In this document: piece by piece, positions 31,139-40,619 of the stretch
Layout of the letters: every line of letters starts with the position of its first letter
How positions within the stretch are numbered: position 1 is the first letter of the stretch
DNA from: Grimontia celer
GTDB taxonomy: Bacteria > Pseudomonadota > Gammaproteobacteria > Enterobacterales > Vibrionaceae
NCBI RefSeq assembly: GCF_900055185.1
Contig: NZ_FIZX01000001.1
Location: 124,001 to 188,000, forward strand
Direction of reading: 5' to 3'
Length of the DNA: 64,000 nt
Position numbers and translations under genes: made by a program
Notes under the pieces: model-generated
Database searches by the model: none
Told to the model about the DNA's origin: nothing
What the model saw: only the letters and a program-made list of their open reading frames with translations

Positions 31139-31624
31139 ATGGATAATCCAATTAGTAAAATTCGTCTTTCCAATCCTGTTCATTTGCTGGCGACAGGTTT
31201 TGGCTCCGGTCTATCACCCATTGTGCCCGGCACTATGGGAACGCTGGCAGCCGTACCTTTTTATTATCTATTAGTCAGCTTTTCTCCGATCGTGCTGGCT
31301 GTCGCCATTGTGTTGGGTTCATTCATCGGTGTTTACCTTTGTGGCCGAACGTCAGGTGATATGGGCGTGCATGATCATGGCAGCATTGTCTGGGACGAAT
31401 TTGTCGGTTTTTGGATCACTATGCTCCTTGTTCCCGTGACTGACTGGCAGGTTGTCCTGGCCGGGTTTATCATTTTCCGGTTCTTTGACATGGTAAAACC
31501 TTGGCCTATCAGTTGGCTGGATAGGAAAGTTCATGGCGGCTTTGGCATTATGCTTGATGATATTGTGGCGGGCTTGATGTCGATGGTGACACTTTGGGCT
31601 GGTTACACGTATTGGCTCAGTTAA
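31139..31624 (+). CDS. pgpA: PgpA, phosphatidylglycerophosphatase A
   Basis: This inner-membrane enzyme removes phosphate from phosphatidylglycerophosphate to make phosphatidylglycerol. The 161-residue protein has the family motifs LLATGFGSGLSPIVPGTMGTLAAVP, HDHGSIVWDEFVGFWI and ILDDIVAG-like MLDDIVAGLMS, with four hydrophobic segments. It follows thiL with a 3-base gap and is probably translationally coupled. Confidence 0.97.
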   Translation: MDNPISKIRLSNPVHLLATGFGSGLSPIVPGTMGTLAAVPFYYLLVSFSPIVLAVAIVLGSFIGVYLCGRTSGDMGVHDHGSIVWDEFVGFWITMLLVPVTDWQVVLAGFIIFRFFDMVKPWPISWLDRKVHGGFGIMLDDIVAGLMSMVTLWAGYTYWLS

Positions 31625-31644
31625 TCTGTGGCCTTACGAAATAG

Positions 31645-31670
31645 AAAACGGCGCTGAATGCGCCGTTTTT
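31645..31670. terminator. Bidirectional terminator, pgpA / dxs
   Basis: AAAACGGCGC/GCGCCGTTTT stem around TGAAT with T-runs on both strands, between convergent pgpA and dxs. Confidence 0.92.
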
Positions 31671-31687
31671 AGTATATCTTTTAGAAG

Positions 31688-33553
31688 TTATTCACCCAGA
31701 TAACGTCGGATTTGCGCTTCAATGCCTTTACCGTCGATCTCGAGTTCCTCATGCAGCTCTTGTTGGGTGCCTTGGTGGATAAATTTATCCGGCAGGCCAA
31801 TTTGCAGCACGGGCTTGATTTGGCGGGACTTCATCAAGTATTCAATCACACCAGAACCAGCACCGCCGGAAATGGCATTCTCTTCGACAGTAACCAGCAC
31901 ATCATGTGATGCAACAAGCTCGTCGATAAGGGCTTCATCCAATGGCTTCACGAAACGCATGTCTGCAACGGTAGCATTCAGGTTTTCTGCTGCTTGCAGG
32001 GCGTAAGGCATCATGGTGCCGAAGTTTAGAATAGCGATCTTTTCACCTTGACGGCGAACCACACCTTTGCCGATTGGCAATGCGCTCATGGTTTTTTCAA
32101 CGGTCGCGCCACAACCTGTGCCACGAGGATAACGAACAGCACTTGGACCGTGATGGGTATGGCCCGTGTAAAGCATTTGGCGACACTCGTTCTCGTCACT
32201 CGGCGTCATGATCACCATGTTTGGAATACAACGCATGAAGCTAAGATCAAACGCACCTTGGTGAGTTTGGCCGTCTGCGCCAACCAGGCCGCCACGGTCG
32301 ATAGCGAACATGACAGGCAAATCCATGATTGCCACGTCGTGAATTAATTGGTCATAACCGCGTTGTAGGAAGGTAGAGTAAATGGCAACTACAGGGTTGT
32401 AGCCACCAATCGCCATGCCTGTACCAAGGGTCACCGCATGCTGCTCTGCGATCGCTACATCGAAGTAACGGTCTGGGAATTCTTTGGAGAATCGTACCAT
32501 GCCTGAGCCTTCGCGCATGGCAGGGGTGATCGCCAGAAGCTTTTCGTCCTCTGTCGCCATGTCACACAGCCAGTCGCCAAAGATCTTGGAGAACGTTGGG
32601 CCGGATGATTTGGCTTTCGGCAGGGTATTTTCAGCCGGGTTGAACTTAGGCACAGCGTGATAGCCAATCGGATCTTTCTCCGCAGGCTCGTAACCTTTGC
32701 CTTTTTTAGTCATCACATGCAGGAACTGCGGGCCTTTCAGGTTACGCATATTCTTGATGGTTTTGACCAGCTCTTCGACATCGTGGCCATCAACAGGACC
32801 AATATAGTTAAACCCCAGCTCTTCAAACAGGGTGCCCGGCACAACCATGCCTTTCAGGTGCTCTTCGGCACGGCGAACCAGCTCTTTAATTGGTGGTGCG
32901 CCGGACAGCACTTTCTTGCCGCCTTCACGGATGGAGGTGTAGAAATTGCCCGATAGCAGTTGCGCCAGGTGATTATTGAGCGCACCAACGTTTTCTGAAA
33001 TCGACATTTCGTTATCGTTCAGAATCACCAGCATGTCTGCGTGAACGTCACCTGCATGGTTCATGGCTTCAAACGCCATACCTGCGGTGATTGCGCCGTC
33101 ACCAATCACGGAGACTACTTTACGATCACGACCTTCTTTGGCGGCGGCAATGGCCAGCCCTAAAGCGGCACTGATGGAGGTGGAGCTATGGCCGACAGAA
33201 AGTACGTCATACTCGCTTTCTTCACGCCACGGGAATGGGTGTAAACCGTCTTTTTGGCGGATAGTCGTCAGGCGCTCACGGCGACCTGTCAGAATCTTGT
33301 GTGGGTATGCCTGATGACCAACATCCCAGATCAGATGATCAAATGGGGTGTTGTAAACGCAGTGAAGCGCCACAGTCAGCTCAATGGCACCAAGGCCTGA
33401 AGCAAAGTGGCCGCTTGAGTGGCTCACGGAGTTGAGCAGATATGTTCTGAGCTCATCGCACAGCTTCGGCAGAACGTCGCGTGGTAGCGTTCTGAGTTCG
33501 TCAGGCATGTCTGCCAGTGCGAGCGTTGGGTATTTAGAAATATCGAGAGTCAT
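31688..33553 (-). CDS. dxs: Dxs, 1-deoxy-D-xylulose-5-phosphate synthase
   Basis: A thiamine-diphosphate enzyme joining pyruvate and glyceraldehyde-3-phosphate, the entry to the MEP isoprenoid pathway and to thiamine and pyridoxal synthesis. The 621-residue product has the substrate His motif [12 protein letters not shown], the ThDP motif [18 protein letters not shown]...ND, and the transketolase central and C-terminal domains ([28 protein letters not shown]). It is the last gene of the xseB-ispA-dxs operon. Confidence 0.99.
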   Translation of the reverse strand: MTLDISKYPTLALADMPDELRTLPRDVLPKLCDELRTYLLNSVSHSSGHFASGLGAIELTVALHCVYNTPFDHLIWDVGHQAYPHKILTGRRERLTTIRQKDGLHPFPWREESEYDVLSVGHSSTSISAALGLAIAAAKEGRDRKVVSVIGDGAITAGMAFEAMNHAGDVHADMLVILNDNEMSISENVGALNNHLAQLLSGNFYTSIREGGKKVLSGAPPIKELVRRAEEHLKGMVVPGTLFEELGFNYIGPVDGHDVEELVKTIKNMRNLKGPQFLHVMTKKGKGYEPAEKDPIGYHAVPKFNPAENTLPKAKSSGPTFSKIFGDWLCDMATEDEKLLAITPAMREGSGMVRFSKEFPDRYFDVAIAEQHAVTLGTGMAIGGYNPVVAIYSTFLQRGYDQLIHDVAIMDLPVMFAIDRGGLVGADGQTHQGAFDLSFMRCIPNMVIMTPSDENECRQMLYTGHTHHGPSAVRYPRGTGCGATVEKTMSALPIGKGVVRRQGEKIAILNFGTMMPYALQAAENLNATVADMRFVKPLDEALIDELVASHDVLVTVEENAISGGAGSGVIEYLMKSRQIKPVLQIGLPDKFIHQGTQQELHEELEIDGKGIEAQIRRYLGE

Positions 33554-33579
33554 ATATTCGTTTTATGGCGCTATTTGTT

Positions 33580-34479
33580 TTAATTCTTGCGCTCGATGAT
33601 ATACCGGGCGAACAGTTCCAATTGCTCTGTATTGTAGGGGATCGCTTGCAGGGCTTGTAGTGCTTCTTTATAAAGAAGCTCAGCTTTCTGCTGTGCGCCT
33701 TCCAGTCCCAGCAAGGCTGGGTAAGTGCTTTTTTCCGCTTCGAGATCGGAACCTTGTGGTTTTCCAAGGGTTTCGGTGTCGCTGGTGATGTCTAGAATGT
33801 CATCCTGCACCTGAAACGCAAGGCCAATGGCGTTGGAAAATGTATCCAGTTGTGAAAGGTATGTTACACCTTTTTCGCCTGCCGCCAACGCTCCCAGGCG
33901 GACCGCGCAACGGATAAGAGCACCTGTTTTATTGCGGTGAATCGTTTCGAGTGCTTCGAGATCGACTTTCTTTCTTTCCGCAGCAAGATCCAGCGCCTGA
34001 CCAAGACACATGCCCGCTGCACCGGACGCAGCTGCCAGTTCTTTGACCATCTCAATACGGTACGCGTCACCCTCTGACGAAAGATCACCTTCTGCGAGAA
34101 TGGTAAAAGCCAATGTTTGCAGTGCGTCGCCCGCAAGAATGGCGCTGGCCTCATCAAAGGCGACGTGGCAGGTTGGTTGACCCCGACGTAGAGCGTCATC
34201 ATCCATTGCCGGTAAATCGTCGTGGATAAGGGAATAAGCGTGAATACACTCTATGGCGGCAGCGGGAGTATCCAGTGCTTCTTCAGAAACGCCAAACAGC
34301 TTGCCTGTCACGTATGTCAGGTAAGGACGAACGCGTTTACCACCCAGCAAAGCGCCATGTTTCATCGCCTGAATCAAAGGCTGTTCGTCATGCCCCAGAT
34401 TATCAAGCCAATGTGTAAGCTGCGCGTTGCTGCGATTTTGGTAATGAATGAGGGTGGACGTTAAAGCGGTATCACTCAT
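33580..34479 (-). CDS. ispA: IspA, farnesyl diphosphate synthase
   Basis: It builds farnesyl diphosphate from IPP and DMAPP for quinones and undecaprenyl phosphate. The 299-residue product has both aspartate-rich motifs (HDDLPAMDDD near residue 86 and QVDDILD further on) and GGKRVRPYLTY. The ATG at 34479 (MSDTALTSTLIHYQ) gives the E. coli length and overlaps the xseB stop by 8 bases; longer readings run back through xseB. It lies between xseB and dxs. Confidence 0.98.
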   Translation of the reverse strand: MSDTALTSTLIHYQNRSNAQLTHWLDNLGHDEQPLIQAMKHGALLGGKRVRPYLTYVTGKLFGVSEEALDTPAAAIECIHAYSLIHDDLPAMDDDALRRGQPTCHVAFDEASAILAGDALQTLAFTILAEGDLSSEGDAYRIEMVKELAAASGAAGMCLGQALDLAAERKKVDLEALETIHRNKTGALIRCAVRLGALAAGEKGVTYLSQLDTFSNAIGLAFQVQDDILDITSDTETLGKPQGSDLEAEKSTYPALLGLEGAQQKAELLYKEALQALQAIPYNTEQLELFARYIIERKN

Positions 34480-34717
34480 CGCGCGTGTCTTCAAATTTTT
34501 CCAAAGGGTCGTTGTCGTCTTGCGCGAGCAGGATCTCGACACGTTGCTCTGCATCAGAGAGTGTTTTTTGTCCCTGACGGGCCAGAGAGATCCCGCGTTC
34601 AAATTGCTTCAATGCTGCATCCAGCGGCAAATCACCACTTTCAAGGCCATTAACAATCGTGTCCAACTCTTTGAGGGTTTCTTCAAAGGTCATGTTTTCA
34701 GGTTTCTTAGCAGCCAT
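34472..34717 (-). CDS. xseB: XseB, exonuclease VII small subunit
   Basis: Small coiled-coil subunit that supports the XseA catalytic chain. The 81-residue protein has the family core FEETLKELDTIVNGLESGDLPLDAALKQFERGI and an acidic tail. It heads the xseB-ispA-dxs operon and its 3' end overlaps ispA by 8 bases, suggesting translational coupling. Confidence 0.97.
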   Translation of the reverse strand: MAAKKPENMTFEETLKELDTIVNGLESGDLPLDAALKQFERGISLARQGQKTLSDAEQRVEILLAQDDNDPLEKFEDTRDE

Positions 34718-35132
34718 GATAAATCCAGATGTATCAGAATGGCGGAGAAGTTAACCCAGCGTCTGTTAGGGGTCAAACGCTTGAGTGAAAATCTGCGCTG
34801 CCGGGGAGATTTTATGGGGTTTAGCGCGAATACGGCCTGAATTTTGCGTGTGTTTTCATCAGCGGCAAAAATTTGTCTCTCAATTGTATGTCCGGCTTCC
34901 TATATTCAGAAGTAGACATTGAGCTTAATCTTGAGAGGAAAATCTGCATCTTGAGATGAGATGGGTATAAAATTTAAAGTACGCGCTAAATCTATCGCTT
35001 CTTCTGCCGTTAACGGAAAGGCAGATAGCGAATTCAGTCATACTCAAGCGGTTTAATAACCTGCTGATTCAGGTTGCTTGGGAAAACGTCACCACTCTTT
35101 CTGGCTAGTAAAAAAATTAAGGGGATCGTTCC
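34718..35132 (+). promoter_or_regulatory. Intergenic promoter region between xseB and pomA
   Basis: The 415-base gap has no credible gene. ATCTTGAGA occurs twice exactly 20 bases apart (34928-34936 and 34948-34956), just before TATAAAAT at 34966, a likely -10. Further down, TCTGCC and GGCAGA pair around an 11-base loop near 35013-35035, inside the pomA leader. Which sigma factor reads this region is not clear to me; I see no good sigma-28 or sigma-54 match. Confidence 0.45.
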
Positions 35133-35894
35133 GTGGATCTGGCGACACTTCTAGGTATTTTGGGCGCCTTTGCCTTCATCGTCATGGCGATGTTGCTGGG
35201 TGGCACCATCAGTATGTTCGTAGACGTTCCTTCAACGTTAATCGTATTCGGTGGCAGTCTGTTTGTTGTATTGATGAACTACACCATGGGGCAGTTCTTC
35301 GGTGCATTCAAGATCGCGGGTAAGGCTTTCATGTTTAAAGCCGATGACCCGGAAGACCTCATTGCCAAAATTGTAGAGATGGCAGACGCAGCACGTAAAG
35401 GTGGCTTCCTGGCACTTGAAGAAATGGAAGTGACGAACTCCTTCATGAAGAAAGGCGTCGACATGCTGGTGGATGGTCACGATGCTGAAGTCGTGAAAAT
35501 GACGCTTCAAAAAGACATTGTAATGACCGACGAACGCCATGACAGTGGTGCGCAGTTCTACAGCGCACTTGCAGACGTTGCCCCGGCAATGGGGATGATC
35601 GGTACGCTGATCGGTCTGGTAGCCATGCTTTCAAACATGGATGATCCGAAGGCAATCGGCCCCGCGATGGCGGTAGCACTTTTGACAACACTCTACGGCG
35701 CCATGCTCGCCAACATGATCGCGATTCCTATTGCTGCAAAGCTTCGCCTGCGTAAAGACCAGGAGAAGATGAACCGCCGTCTTATCATGGACGGTTTATT
35801 GGCAATACAGGATGGTCAGAACCCGCGTGTTATTGACGGCTACCTGAAAAACTACCTCAACGAGAAGAAACGTACTGTTGACGTAGACGGATAA
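35133..35894 (+). CDS. pomA: PomA, sodium-driven flagellar stator subunit
   Basis: PomA with PomB forms the Na+ channel stator of the polar flagellum in the inner membrane. The 253-residue protein has four membrane segments: two near the N-terminus (LATLLGILGAFAFIVMAML, VPSTLIVFGGSLFVVLMNY), a cytoplasmic loop with charged residues, then PAMGMIGTLIGLVAML and AVALLTTLYGAMLANMIAIPIA. Its start is preceded by AAGGGGAT and is annotated as GTG. pomB follows after 10 bases. Confidence 0.97.
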   Translation: MDLATLLGILGAFAFIVMAMLLGGTISMFVDVPSTLIVFGGSLFVVLMNYTMGQFFGAFKIAGKAFMFKADDPEDLIAKIVEMADAARKGGFLALEEMEVTNSFMKKGVDMLVDGHDAEVVKMTLQKDIVMTDERHDSGAQFYSALADVAPAMGMIGTLIGLVAMLSNMDDPKAIGPAMAVALLTTLYGAMLANMIAIPIAAKLRLRKDQEKMNRRLIMDGLLAIQDGQNPRVIDGYLKNYLNEKKRTVDVDG

Positions 35895-35904
35895 GGAGTC
35901 GGGT

Positions 35905-36834
35905 ATGGATGATGAATGCAAATGTCCCCCCCCCGGGCTACCCGCTTGGATGGGGACCTTCGCTGACTTGATGTCACTGCTGATGTGTTTCTTCGTACTT
36001 CTGCTTTCCTTCTCGGAAATGGATGTATTGAAGTTCAAACAGATCGCAGGCTCGATGAAATTCGCTTTTGGTGTTCAGAACCTTCTGGAAGTGAAAGACA
36101 TTCCGAAAGGTACCAGTGTGATTGCACAGGAGTTCCGTCCGGGTCGTCCTGAGCCGACGCCGATTGAAGTCATCATGCAGCAAACTATCGATATGACGCA
36201 GCGTACCCTCGATTTCCAGGATGGAGAATCCGATCGTGCCGGAGGCTCCCAGCGAGATTCTGCAAAACTGGATGGGGGCTCGACGGCAAGTGAAGCCTCA
36301 ATGCAAGAGCAGGAACAAGACACCGAACAGATGTCGAGTACTGCCCAAATGGTGGTTCAGGCCCTTGAGCGCGAAGTGGAGGAAGGTGCGGTTGAAGTGG
36401 AAAACCTTGGCCAGCAACTGATTATCCGCATTCGTGAAAACGGTGCGTTTCCCGCTGGTTCTGCTTTCCTGCAGCCGAAGTTTCGTCCTTTGGTTCGCCA
36501 GATAGCCGATTTGGTGAAAGACGTCCCTGGTGTGATTCGTGTTTCCGGCCATACTGACAATTCGCCTCTGGATTCTGAGCTTTACCGTTCTAACTGGGAC
36601 TTGTCTGCACAGCGTGCGGTATCAGTTGCACAGGAAATGGAAAAAGTCGATGGTTTCGACCCAATGAGAATGCGGGTTGAAGGTTTGGCTGGTTCCTCAC
36701 CTCGCGTGCCAAACGATACGCCAGAAGGGCGTGCTCAAAACCGCCGTGTCGAGATTGCCATCATGCAAGGTAAACCGCGTGAATCGGACGAACTGTCGAC
36801 CAGCGCACCGGTGGAGCCTATTCAGGAAAACTGA
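35905..36834 (+). CDS. pomB: PomB, sodium-driven flagellar stator subunit
   Basis: PomB has one membrane helix with the ion-binding aspartate (GTFADLMSLLMCFFVLLLSF; Asp21 here, Asp24 in V. alginolyticus), a long periplasmic linker and a C-terminal OmpA-like peptidoglycan-binding domain (VSGHTDNSPLDSELYRSNWDLSAQRAVSVA, NRRVEIAI). The length of 309 is normal. The codons KCPPPGLP contain an uninterrupted run of nine cytosines (35926-35934), so slippage near the start of the gene would shift the frame and abolish motility. AAGGAG precedes the ATG. Confidence 0.97.
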   Translation: MDDECKCPPPGLPAWMGTFADLMSLLMCFFVLLLSFSEMDVLKFKQIAGSMKFAFGVQNLLEVKDIPKGTSVIAQEFRPGRPEPTPIEVIMQQTIDMTQRTLDFQDGESDRAGGSQRDSAKLDGGSTASEASMQEQEQDTEQMSSTAQMVVQALEREVEEGAVEVENLGQQLIIRIRENGAFPAGSAFLQPKFRPLVRQIADLVKDVPGVIRVSGHTDNSPLDSELYRSNWDLSAQRAVSVAQEMEKVDGFDPMRMRVEGLAGSSPRVPNDTPEGRAQNRRVEIAIMQGKPRESDELSTSAPVEPIQEN

Positions 36835-36851
36835 TCGTTTGAAGCCCTTAC

Positions 36852-36881
36852 AGAAGGCAGCGTATTGACGCTGCCTTTTTT
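36852..36881 (+). terminator. Intrinsic terminator of pomAB
   Basis: AAGGCAGCGT/ACGCTGCCTT stem around ATTG followed by TTTTTT. Confidence 0.93.
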
Positions 36882-36971
36882 GTTTTTGTACTCACTTCAG
36901 TGTGGTTATTTCGAATACGTTATGCTTGAGGTATAATCCGCGCCTTTGTTAAAGCCGTAGCGAAACCTGTT

Positions 36972-38420
36972 ATGAAATTTATCGTAAAAATTCACCCTGA
37001 GGTGATGGTCAAAAGTGAATCTGTACGGAAACGCTTCACGAAAATTCTGGAAACTAACATCCGAAATATTCTTAAGCGAAAGTCAGACGCTATGTCGGTA
37101 TTCAACCGTCGCGACCATATCGAGGTTTCGCTAAAAAACGATGCTGAACGTGATATTGCGCTGAGTGTGTTGACCAACACGCCAGGTATTCACCATGTGC
37201 TGGAAGTTGAGCAAACGCCGTTTACTGATCTGCACAACATCTATGAAATCGTATCGGCAACGGTGGCACATCAGTTGGAAGGCAAGTCTTTCTGTGTTCG
37301 TGCCAAGCGTCGTGGCAATCATGACTTCACGTCTATTGACGTAGAGCGCTACGTGGGTGGTGGTTTGAACCAAGATGTTGAATCAGCCCGTGTTCAGTTG
37401 AAAAAGCCTGACATGGTTGTACACCTGGAAGTAGACAAAGAAAACGTCAATGTGGTTCGCGAGCGCTTTAAAGGACAGGGCGGCTTCCCGTTGGGTACAC
37501 AGGAAGATGTGTTGAGCCTGATATCTGGCGGTTTCGACTCCGGTGTTTCTAGCTATCTGCACATCAAGCGTGGTAGCAAAGTACATTATTGTTTCTTCAA
37601 TCTTGGCGGCGCAGCACACGAGATTGGCGTTCAACAAACCGCCCACTACTTGTGGGAGAAGTTTGGTTCTTCTGCCAAAGTGAAGTTCATTTCCATTGAT
37701 TTTGAACCTGTCGTCGCGGAGATCCTTGAGAAAGTCGATGACGGCCAGATGGGTGTCGTTCTTAAGCGCATGTTTGTGCGAGCAGCTTCCATGGTGGCGG
37801 AAAAATTTGGCATCCAGGCATTGGTGACCGGTGAAGCTTTAGGGCAGGTATCGAGCCAGACGCTGACCAACTTGCGTATGATTGACAATGTGTCTGACAC
37901 TCTGATCCTGCGTCCTTTGATCAACTGGGACAAAGAAGACATCATCAATCTGGCTCGTGATATTGGTACTGAAGATTTCGCCAAGACCATGCCGGAATAC
38001 TGTGGTGTGATTTCACGTAAGCCAACCATCAAGGCTGAGAAAGCGAAGTTAGAAGCGGAAGAAGCGAACTTTGATTTCAGCATTCTGGATAAAGTGGTTT
38101 ACGACGCCCGAATCATGGATATCCGTGACATCGGCAAGCAGAGTAAAGAAAAAGCACCAGACGTTGAACTGGTGGACGAAATTGCTAACGGCGCGGTAGT
38201 GCTGGATATCCGTAGCCCTGAAGAAGAAGACGAAAAACCATTGGAAATTGATGGTGCGGAAGTGGTGCACATTCCATTCTTCAGACTGGCAACCAAGTTC
38301 GGCGATCTGGACCAGAGCAAAACTTATTTGCTCTACTGTGACCGCGGCGTGATGAGTCGACTTCAGGCGCTTTACTTGCAAGAAAATGGCTACACCAACG
38401 TTAAAGTGTATCGCCCATAA
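36972..38420 (+). CDS. thiI: ThiI, tRNA 4-thiouridine synthase / thiazole sulfurtransferase
   Basis: ThiI puts sulfur into U8 of tRNA and supplies sulfur for the thiamine thiazole ring. The 482-residue protein has the ferredoxin-like/THUMP region (residues 1-165), the PP-loop ATPase motif [11 protein letters not shown], and a C-terminal rhodanese domain with its catalytic Cys in [15 protein letters not shown], so it can serve both pathways. In E. coli yajL and panE follow directly; here a 3-kb block has come between them. Confidence 0.98.
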   Translation: MKFIVKIHPEVMVKSESVRKRFTKILETNIRNILKRKSDAMSVFNRRDHIEVSLKNDAERDIALSVLTNTPGIHHVLEVEQTPFTDLHNIYEIVSATVAHQLEGKSFCVRAKRRGNHDFTSIDVERYVGGGLNQDVESARVQLKKPDMVVHLEVDKENVNVVRERFKGQGGFPLGTQEDVLSLISGGFDSGVSSYLHIKRGSKVHYCFFNLGGAAHEIGVQQTAHYLWEKFGSSAKVKFISIDFEPVVAEILEKVDDGQMGVVLKRMFVRAASMVAEKFGIQALVTGEALGQVSSQTLTNLRMIDNVSDTLILRPLINWDKEDIINLARDIGTEDFAKTMPEYCGVISRKPTIKAEKAKLEAEEANFDFSILDKVVYDARIMDIRDIGKQSKEKAPDVELVDEIANGAVVLDIRSPEEEDEKPLEIDGAEVVHIPFFRLATKFGDLDQSKTYLLYCDRGVMSRLQALYLQENGYTNVKVYRP

Positions 38421-38443
38421 CGCCCACTCTTAATTAATATAGG

Positions 38444-38475
38444 AAAGCCCTGGATGAGAATCCGGGGCTTTTTTT
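38444..38475 (+). terminator. Terminator of thiI
   Basis: AAAGCCC-TGGA pairs with TCC-GGGGCTTT apart from one mismatch, followed by seven Ts. It starts 23 bases after the thiI stop and may also limit read-through from the convergent oxidoreductase gene. Confidence 0.82.
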
Positions 38476-38489
38476 ATCTTCTACCGATA

Positions 38490-39269
38490 TTAATACCGAA
38501 CTAACGTGCGGCTTTCGATGCTTTTTCTCGGTTTTGTTGACGTCTTACCTGAATCCATGTCGAGTGCGCTATGACCGACATGGGGCAATCCCTCATTGTC
38601 GTAAATATTGAAAATAGCGACTTCCTCTGGCGTCATTTCAGAAAGATAGAACCAGCGGTGTTCAGGATTGGCGGCCACCCCCAGAATTTGTCCATGCCTG
38701 TTCGGATACACCAGCTCAATATTCATCCAGTCTGTTTCTCTCATTGAGTCAGGGTGGATAAAACCAAGGGGAGCCGTTCTGATGACATGCTCGACAGGAC
38801 GCCAGACATTAATAAAGGCGTAATGTCCCTCAGAAAAAATTCGGGCCTTTTCTTCACCCACAATATCAATCAGCCTTTGCTCAGCGCCGTCTTGACTGTA
38901 ATCGTTGTGCACATTGCGAGCGGGCCTACGTGTGGCGTTGGAATCGTCAATGCGAACAGTGTGGTCGAAGACGATGACCTCTTGGGCGCCCAAGCTGGTT
39001 TTAAGGAGCGATTCTAGCTCTTGGTCATAAGTGCTTTGCCATGAACGCGTAGATTCAAAATCGTCGATTTGGCTTGGGCTGCGTTTGAAAGTAACACCAT
39101 CTTTGGCGACGTTAAGGTGAATGTTACCTTCGCGCATGTCTTGCACAGTCACTTCGGTTGGAATCAACTCCGGCTCTATCAAGGTACCAATTTTGCCATC
39201 GACATCGAACTGAAATGCCTGAACTTCATGGCTTTTGATGTGGTAATTCACGATAGCGGTATTTTGCAT
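38490..39269 (-). CDS. CmcJ/NvfI (AsaB-like) family oxidoreductase
   Basis: A 259-residue protein with the family signature RRPARNVHNDYSQDGAEQRL (a conserved Arg-Pro and HxD segment), FINVWRPVEH...APLGFIHPDS and the C-terminal ESRTLVRY. Relatives include CmcJ of cephamycin biosynthesis, fungal AsaB and NvfI, many of them non-haem iron/2-oxoglutarate-type enzymes. The substrate here is unknown. No metal ligand set can be assigned with certainty. It is divergent from a LysR regulator, and both belong to a block not present between thiI and yajL in E. coli. Confidence 0.8.
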   Translation of the reverse strand: MQNTAIVNYHIKSHEVQAFQFDVDGKIGTLIEPELIPTEVTVQDMREGNIHLNVAKDGVTFKRSPSQIDDFESTRSWQSTYDQELESLLKTSLGAQEVIVFDHTVRIDDSNATRRPARNVHNDYSQDGAEQRLIDIVGEEKARIFSEGHYAFINVWRPVEHVIRTAPLGFIHPDSMRETDWMNIELVYPNRHGQILGVAANPEHRWFYLSEMTPEEVAIFNIYDNEGLPHVGHSALDMDSGKTSTKPRKSIESRTLVRY

Positions 39270-39399
39270 GACAACCTCCGATCCCTTAACTGCGAAGCAA
39301 CTTTCCCAACAAGTTAATACTCTCGTTATTCTAATAAAACCCTTGGTTTATAAGTTCAGTATTTGGTTTTTCTATATAATTAGGTTTGTCTGAGACTAA

Positions 39400-39575
39400 T
39401 ATACCCCAACAACCTGAAGATACTCGCATTGAGGGCCTCCCTTCGGGCGAGTTGACTGACGTGGTGCTCTTTGTTGTTCCTTTTTGATGGAGGTGACTAC
39501 ACCTACAAAGGAACGCCGCGATCACAACGCCAGTCAAACTCGCTGAACCCTGCATCTTCAGGTTGTTTGGGTATA
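39400..39575. mobile_element. 176-bp imperfect palindrome, MITE-like
   Basis: The 22-bp ends (39400-39421, starting TATACCCCAACAAC, and 39554-39575, ending GTTTGGGTATA) are inverted copies with one mismatch. Inside, GCGAGTTGACTG-type sequence at 39447-39466 pairs with 39523-39543, GTTCCTTT (39476-39483) pairs with AAAGGAAC (39507-39514), and GGTG-ACTA-CACC forms the tip at 39492-39503. The left arm also carries its own small hairpin (ACTCGC at 39422, GCGAGT at 39447). TA at both outer ends could be a target duplication as made by IS630/mariner-type transposases. It has no transposase, and its right end is 23 bases before the LysR start codon. Confidence 0.75.
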
Positions 39576-39598
39576 AACATGGAAAGGGGAGAGACAAT

Positions 39599-40510
39599 AT
39601 GGATACCGAAGGTCTTCGGCTGTTTGTTATGGCGGCGGATATGCTCAATATCAGTGCTGCGGGTCGTCAGCTCGGACTTGCGCCAGCAGTGGCAGGGGCG
39701 CGTTTATCCAAGCTGGAAAATCAAGTGGGCGCGGATTTGTTGCATCGCTCAACGCGAAAGGTCTCTTTGTCGCTTGAAGGGGCGGAGTTCTTACCTTTTG
39801 CTAGGGAAATTCTGGCTCAGGAAGATGCAGCGTTGGCTGCCCTGGGGCATGGAAGTGGAGAGGTGAAAGGAACGCTGAGGTTTGCGGCATCCAGTACTTT
39901 TGCCCAGATGTACATTATGCCTATTCTTCCCGCCTTTCTAGAACGTTATCCAGAGGTCAATCTGGAGTTGAAACTATCTGATACGCAAATGAACCTGATC
40001 GAAGGCGGGTTCGATCTGGCATTGAGAAATTATGCTATTGAGGACAGCAGCCTTAGGGCAAGAAAGTTAGCCGATGATAAGCGCATCCTCTGCGCATCAC
40101 CTTCTTATATCGACAAACATGGCATGCCTAAAACACCGGAAGATTTGGCTTCCCATCAACTGCTGACGTTCCTCGGTGGCGGTGTCAGGAAACTGTCCTC
40201 TCCAGACATCAATAAGCTCGATAGCCAGTTTCCTCCGCAGGGGGCGAGTAAGCGTATTGCCTGTGACGACGGTGCAAGCATGCGTGTCGCGACCAAGGCT
40301 GGCGTCGGGATCTCAATGAACTCTTGCTGGAGCGTTTTTCAAGACATCAGTAGTGGCGAACTGGTTAGGGTGCTGCCTGACTATGAGATTGATGACCAGT
40401 CCGCTATTTGGCTGGTTTATCCAAAATCCAATGTACTTACTGCCAAAGTCCGGGCTTTCATCGATTTCCTGCTTGAAGAGATAGGTGATCTCCCAATATG
40501 GATGCGCTGA
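39599..40510 (+). CDS. LysR family regulator of the accessory block
   Basis: A 303-residue LysR-type protein with an N-terminal winged helix (EGLRLFVMAADMLNISAAGRQLGLAPAVAGARLSKLENQVGADLLHRSTRKVSL) and an effector-binding domain. The ATG at 39599 has GGGGAGAG 8 bases upstream; an upstream in-frame TTG lies within the palindromic element. It is divergent from the CmcJ-like gene and 109 bases before an MDR oxidoreductase, and may regulate either. The palindromic element occupies its promoter/leader region, so transcription may start within or beyond it. Confidence 0.9.
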   Translation: MDTEGLRLFVMAADMLNISAAGRQLGLAPAVAGARLSKLENQVGADLLHRSTRKVSLSLEGAEFLPFAREILAQEDAALAALGHGSGEVKGTLRFAASSTFAQMYIMPILPAFLERYPEVNLELKLSDTQMNLIEGGFDLALRNYAIEDSSLRARKLADDKRILCASPSYIDKHGMPKTPEDLASHQLLTFLGGGVRKLSSPDINKLDSQFPPQGASKRIACDDGASMRVATKAGVGISMNSCWSVFQDISSGELVRVLPDYEIDDQSAIWLVYPKSNVLTAKVRAFIDFLLEEIGDLPIWMR

Positions 40511-40619
40511 TTGTATTTATATAGATAAACAAAAAACTGATTAACTTTATTGGGCATTTATCTATTTTTTCATTGCGATAAAGTTATCGCATATTAACGA
40601 ATAACGGAGTTAGCCCTCA

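Noticed and set aside
39400-39575. An integron attC site
   Set aside because: The palindrome is longer than most attC sites and its ends do not show the GTTRRRY/RYYYAAC core pair; no integrase or cassette array is near.
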